Below are positions 14,227 to 16,334 of a stretch of 16,334 nt of DNA, in pieces (within the stretch, counting starts at the first letter, position 1; the number at the start of each line of letters is the position of its first letter). This DNA comes from Spirochaetales bacterium. GTDB lineage: Bacteria > Spirochaetota > Spirochaetia > DSM-27196 > SLST01. The stretch covers positions 1-16,334 of the forward strand of contig SLST01000402.1 of the NCBI GenBank assembly GCA_007130265.1, given 5' to 3'. The translations under genes and the position numbers were made by a program. The notes beneath the pieces were generated by a model. That model was not told the DNA's origin. It worked only from the letters and a program-made list of their open reading frames with translations, and made no database searches.

Positions 14227-15474
14227 ATGAAAAGCGAGATGCGTGGAATCATCGAGGCACAGCGAATCGAGAGGCGGTGGCGAGCCGCACGGCGGGTGAG
14301 TCCCGCCCTTCGGACAACCGGACTCGGTGTTGGAGACGACGCGCTCATCAGTCGCTCGAACGCTCGTCGAACGGTTCGGATTGACACCGATCCCTCTCCG
14401 TCGCCGATTCCATCGGCGATCCCTTCGCAGGGTAGACCGCTCGTTTTGAGGAATGCGGAGCATAGGGGACGTACGAACGGTGCGGCGTATCTGCGTCCGC
14501 GGGCCCGTCCGCTGACCGCGTACCTCTACGCCCGAGACGTGCCGATGCTCGCGGCGATTCCGCTTGTGCCCATCGTTCTCGCCGTGCTTTTCCCTGTGTT
14601 CGGAGCGTTCGACTTCTACGCCCGGCAGGTAGGCGTTCGGGTACCGGCTGCCGCCGCCGGCGAGCTTGCGGTACGGCCTGTGACGACGGATGCGCGCGGG
14701 GGCGACGCGCCGATCAGTGTGGATGCCACCAACTTCGAGCAGATTCGCCGAACCGAGTACACGGTTCAACCCGGAGACACGATATCAGAGATCGCCGTGC
14801 GCTTCGGCCTGGACAGTGGAACGATCCTCTCGATGAACCCGGTCGACGATGTGCGTCGTCTGTTGCCCGGAACGGTGCTCTCGATACCCGATCGCGACGG
14901 ACTGTTTCACGCGGTTCAGCCGGGCGAATCGCTCTCGAGGATCGCCTCGACCTACGAGGTTGCCGTCTACCGAATACTGGATGCGAACAACCTCGAGACG
15001 GACGTGCTCCAGGTCGGTGATACCCTGTTCATCCCCGGCGCTCGGATGGCCACCGACGATTATCTCCTGGCGATCGGGGAGCTGCTCTCGTGGCCGGTTC
15101 GCAGCTTCCGGTTGACGTCGGGCTTTGGCATGCGGCTCGACCCGATCACCCGCCAGTGGCGCATGCATAACGGCATCGACCTGGCGAACGCGATCGGAAC
15201 ACCGGTGCTTGCCGCGCGTTCCGGGCGGGTCGTGCATGTCGAGCCCAACTCAGGAACCTATGGCCATCTGGTCATCCTCGACCACGGGAACGGGGTTCGT
15301 ACGCTCTATGCCCATATGGACTCGTTTTCCGTTTCGGCGGGCCAGTGGGTTTCGACCGGACAGATGGTCGGGCGGATGGGAAACACCGGACGGAGTACGG
15401 GGCCGCACCTGCACTTCTCGGTGATACGCAATGGTCGATGGATCGACCCCATGGGGCAACTCGTGCGGCGCTGA
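14227..15474 (+). CDS. Membrane-anchored LysM-LysM-M23 peptidoglycan endopeptidase
   Basis: A 415-aa protein if started at ATG 14227; ATG 14239 is equally possible, and the frame is open back to 14131, inside the PBP gene. An Arg-rich, low-complexity cytoplasmic region (1-105) precedes one membrane helix (about 106-128, LAAIPLVPIVLAVLF). The periplasmic part has two LysM repeats (about 177-221, YTVQPGDTISEIA; and 226-270, HAVQPGESLSRIA) and a C-terminal M23 domain (about 293-408). The zinc and catalytic residues are present: HNGID (His314, Asp318), YAHM (His363) and HLHF (His394, His396). M23 enzymes cut peptide cross-links in peptidoglycan, and LysM binds glycan. With intact residues it is probably an active hydrolase rather than an EnvC/NlpD-type activator. 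It is divergent from a transpeptidase gene, suggesting linked wall synthesis and remodelling. It ends 4 nt before the secA stop. Confidence 0.93.
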   Translation: MKSEMRGIIEAQRIERRWRAARRVSPALRTTGLGVGDDALISRSNARRTVRIDTDPSPSPIPSAIPSQGRPLVLRNAEHRGRTNGAAYLRPRARPLTAYLYARDVPMLAAIPLVPIVLAVLFPVFGAFDFYARQVGVRVPAAAAGELAVRPVTTDARGGDAPISVDATNFEQIRRTEYTVQPGDTISEIAVRFGLDSGTILSMNPVDDVRRLLPGTVLSIPDRDGLFHAVQPGESLSRIASTYEVAVYRILDANNLETDVLQVGDTLFIPGARMATDDYLLAIGELLSWPVRSFRLTSGFGMRLDPITRQWRMHNGIDLANAIGTPVLAARSGRVVHVEPNSGTYGHLVILDHGNGVRTLYAHMDSFSVSAGQWVSTGQMVGRMGNTGRSTGPHLHFSVIRNGRWIDPMGQLVRR

Positions 15475-15478
15475 GGCT

Positions 15479-16334
15479 CTACCGCCCGTGACAGTACTTG
15501 AACTTCTTGCCGCTCCCGCAGGGGCACGGGTCGTTTCGCCCGACTTTCGGCATCGAGCGCTTGACCGTCTGTTGCTGCGGCTGTGACCCGGCCGACGGTT
15601 CCGGCCGCGTGGCGAGGGCCGCTGCGCTCCGCCCGCCGGCGCCGGGGCCGCCCGCGGCGCCGCCTCCAAAAGCGGAGACCTGCGAGTGATGCTCTTCGGC
15701 AGACTGGACGACAGAGGGCGCCTGCATTCTCGCACGAAAGCCTTCGGCCTTGACCACCATGAGTTTCCGCGCTACCGCCAGGCGGATGTCGTAGAGGAGC
15801 TCGTCGAAGATCTCGAACCCTTCGAGCTTGTACTCGAGGAGAGGGTTCTTCTGCGCGTAGCTGCGGAGGTAGACCGCCTCGCGCAGGGCCTCGAGATTCT
15901 CGAGATGGTCCTGCCACCTCGCGTCGATATTCCGCAGGTACTCGTACCGAATCGCGAGGTTGAGCTGCTGGTCCCCGACGATCTCCTCCTTGTCACGGAT
16001 GTCGCGTGCCATTTCTCCGAGCAGCGCCTCTTCGACGTCGCGTGCGCTTTTCCGCTCGAGGCTCTCGGCTGTGACGTCGGGTGTGTAGTAGAGTCGTTCT
16101 CTGAGAAAGTCGAACAGATCGGCGATTCGCTGTGGCGTTGCGTCTGACGCCTCATTGACGTCTGCGAGCGACTCGGCGATCAGATCACGCGCAGTCTGGA
16201 GCACGCGCGTCTTCAGTGAGTGGTCTACGAGGATTGCATCGCGCTGTCCGTAGATGTACTTGCGCTGCTCGTTCAGCACGTCGTCGTACTCGAGCAGATG
16301 CTTGCGGATATCGAAGTTGCGCTCCTCGACCCGA
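15479..16334 (-). CDS. secA: SecA, preprotein translocase ATPase (C-terminal part, gene continues off the right edge)
   Basis: About 284 C-terminal residues are present; the frame is open to the window edge, opening with RVEERNFDIRKHLLEYDDVL, the hallmark of the SecA helical-scaffold region. The GTG at 16279 is just Val in that motif, not a start. The helical wing and scaffold follow, including YEYLRNIDARWQDHLENLEALR and YAQKNPLLEYKLEGFEIF. A linker rich in Gly, Ala, Pro and Gln (about 55 residues) leads to the zinc-binding tail GRNDPCPCGSGKKFKYCHGR, with the CxC-x8-CH metal ligands intact. SecA drives export of unfolded proteins through SecYEG; the zinc tail binds SecB or ribosomes. The nucleotide-binding domains lie outside the window. 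The stop at 15479-15481 faces the M23 stop 4 nt away, and no terminator hairpin is visible between. Confidence 0.98.
   Translation of the reverse strand, partial: RVEERNFDIRKHLLEYDDVLNEQRKYIYGQRDAILVDHSLKTRVLQTARDLIAESLADVNEASDATPQRIADLFDFLRERLYYTPDVTAESLERKSARDVEEALLGEMARDIRDKEEIVGDQQLNLAIRYEYLRNIDARWQDHLENLEALREAVYLRSYAQKNPLLEYKLEGFEIFDELLYDIRLAVARKLMVVKAEGFRARMQAPSVVQSAEEHHSQVSAFGGGAAGGPGAGGRSAAALATRPEPSAGSQPQQQTVKRSMPKVGRNDPCPCGSGKKFKYCHGR

Noticed and set aside
16277..16279. GTG at 16279 as start of a short secA-end gene
   Set aside because: The frame continues to the window edge with typical SecA sequence, so this codon is an internal Val.
1..16334. Signs of mobile elements, CRISPR, defence or secondary-metabolite genes
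   Set aside because: No transposase, integrase, direct-repeat array, tRNA or defence-type domain is seen. All frames are explained by flagellar, envelope and secretion genes.

Overview
The window is a GC-rich bacterial chromosome segment. It is densely coding and carries the export/regulatory end of a flagellar operon, followed by a cell-envelope group. The gene order flhB-flhA-flhF-flhG, a small acidic membrane protein, fliA/whiG, fapA with a Jag-N front domain, then two small proteins, together with the sequence style of FlhF, FlhG and the small proteins, points to a spirochaete (Spirochaetota, probably Spirochaetales) with periplasmic flagella. The phylum is inferred from context and remembered family features, not from a search.

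Region 1 (1-10445, plus strand) looks like one long operon. The flhB tail overlaps flhA. Then follow flhF, flhG, an acidic two-helix membrane protein, the flagellar sigma factor, FapA, a 105-aa conserved-looking protein, a 193-aa membrane/coiled-coil protein that resembles Bacillus SwrB in position and layout, and a divergent CheA-type kinase. Junctions are 4-nt or larger overlaps or gaps of 1-12 nt, except one 38-nt gap after flhG that holds a possible extended -10 promoter. FlhA/FlhB form part of the flagellar type III export gate, FlhF/FlhG set flagellar position and number, and the sigma factor switches on late flagellar genes. The kinase links the operon to chemotaxis-type signalling.

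Region 2 (10444-14149, minus strand) is a two-gene unit converging on the flagellar operon: a class B penicillin-binding protein with a PASTA domain, then a DUF115/MptE-like (Maf-type) protein likely involved in flagellin sugar modification. It ends at a U-tract hairpin that overlaps the stop codon of the CheA-like gene.

Region 3 (14150-16334): a 77-bp divergent intergenic stretch separates the PBP gene from a membrane-anchored LysM-LysM-M23 endopeptidase on the plus strand. That gene converges, with only 4 nt between, on the 3' end of secA, which enters from the right edge on the minus strand.

No tRNA, rRNA, CRISPR array, insertion sequence, phage gene or attachment site was seen, and no gene-free stretch exceeds 80 bases. 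The less ordinary parts are the Jag-N/FapA fusion, the degenerate CheA, the SwrB-like protein and the pairing of flagellin-modification and peptidoglycan genes beside the flagellar operon.
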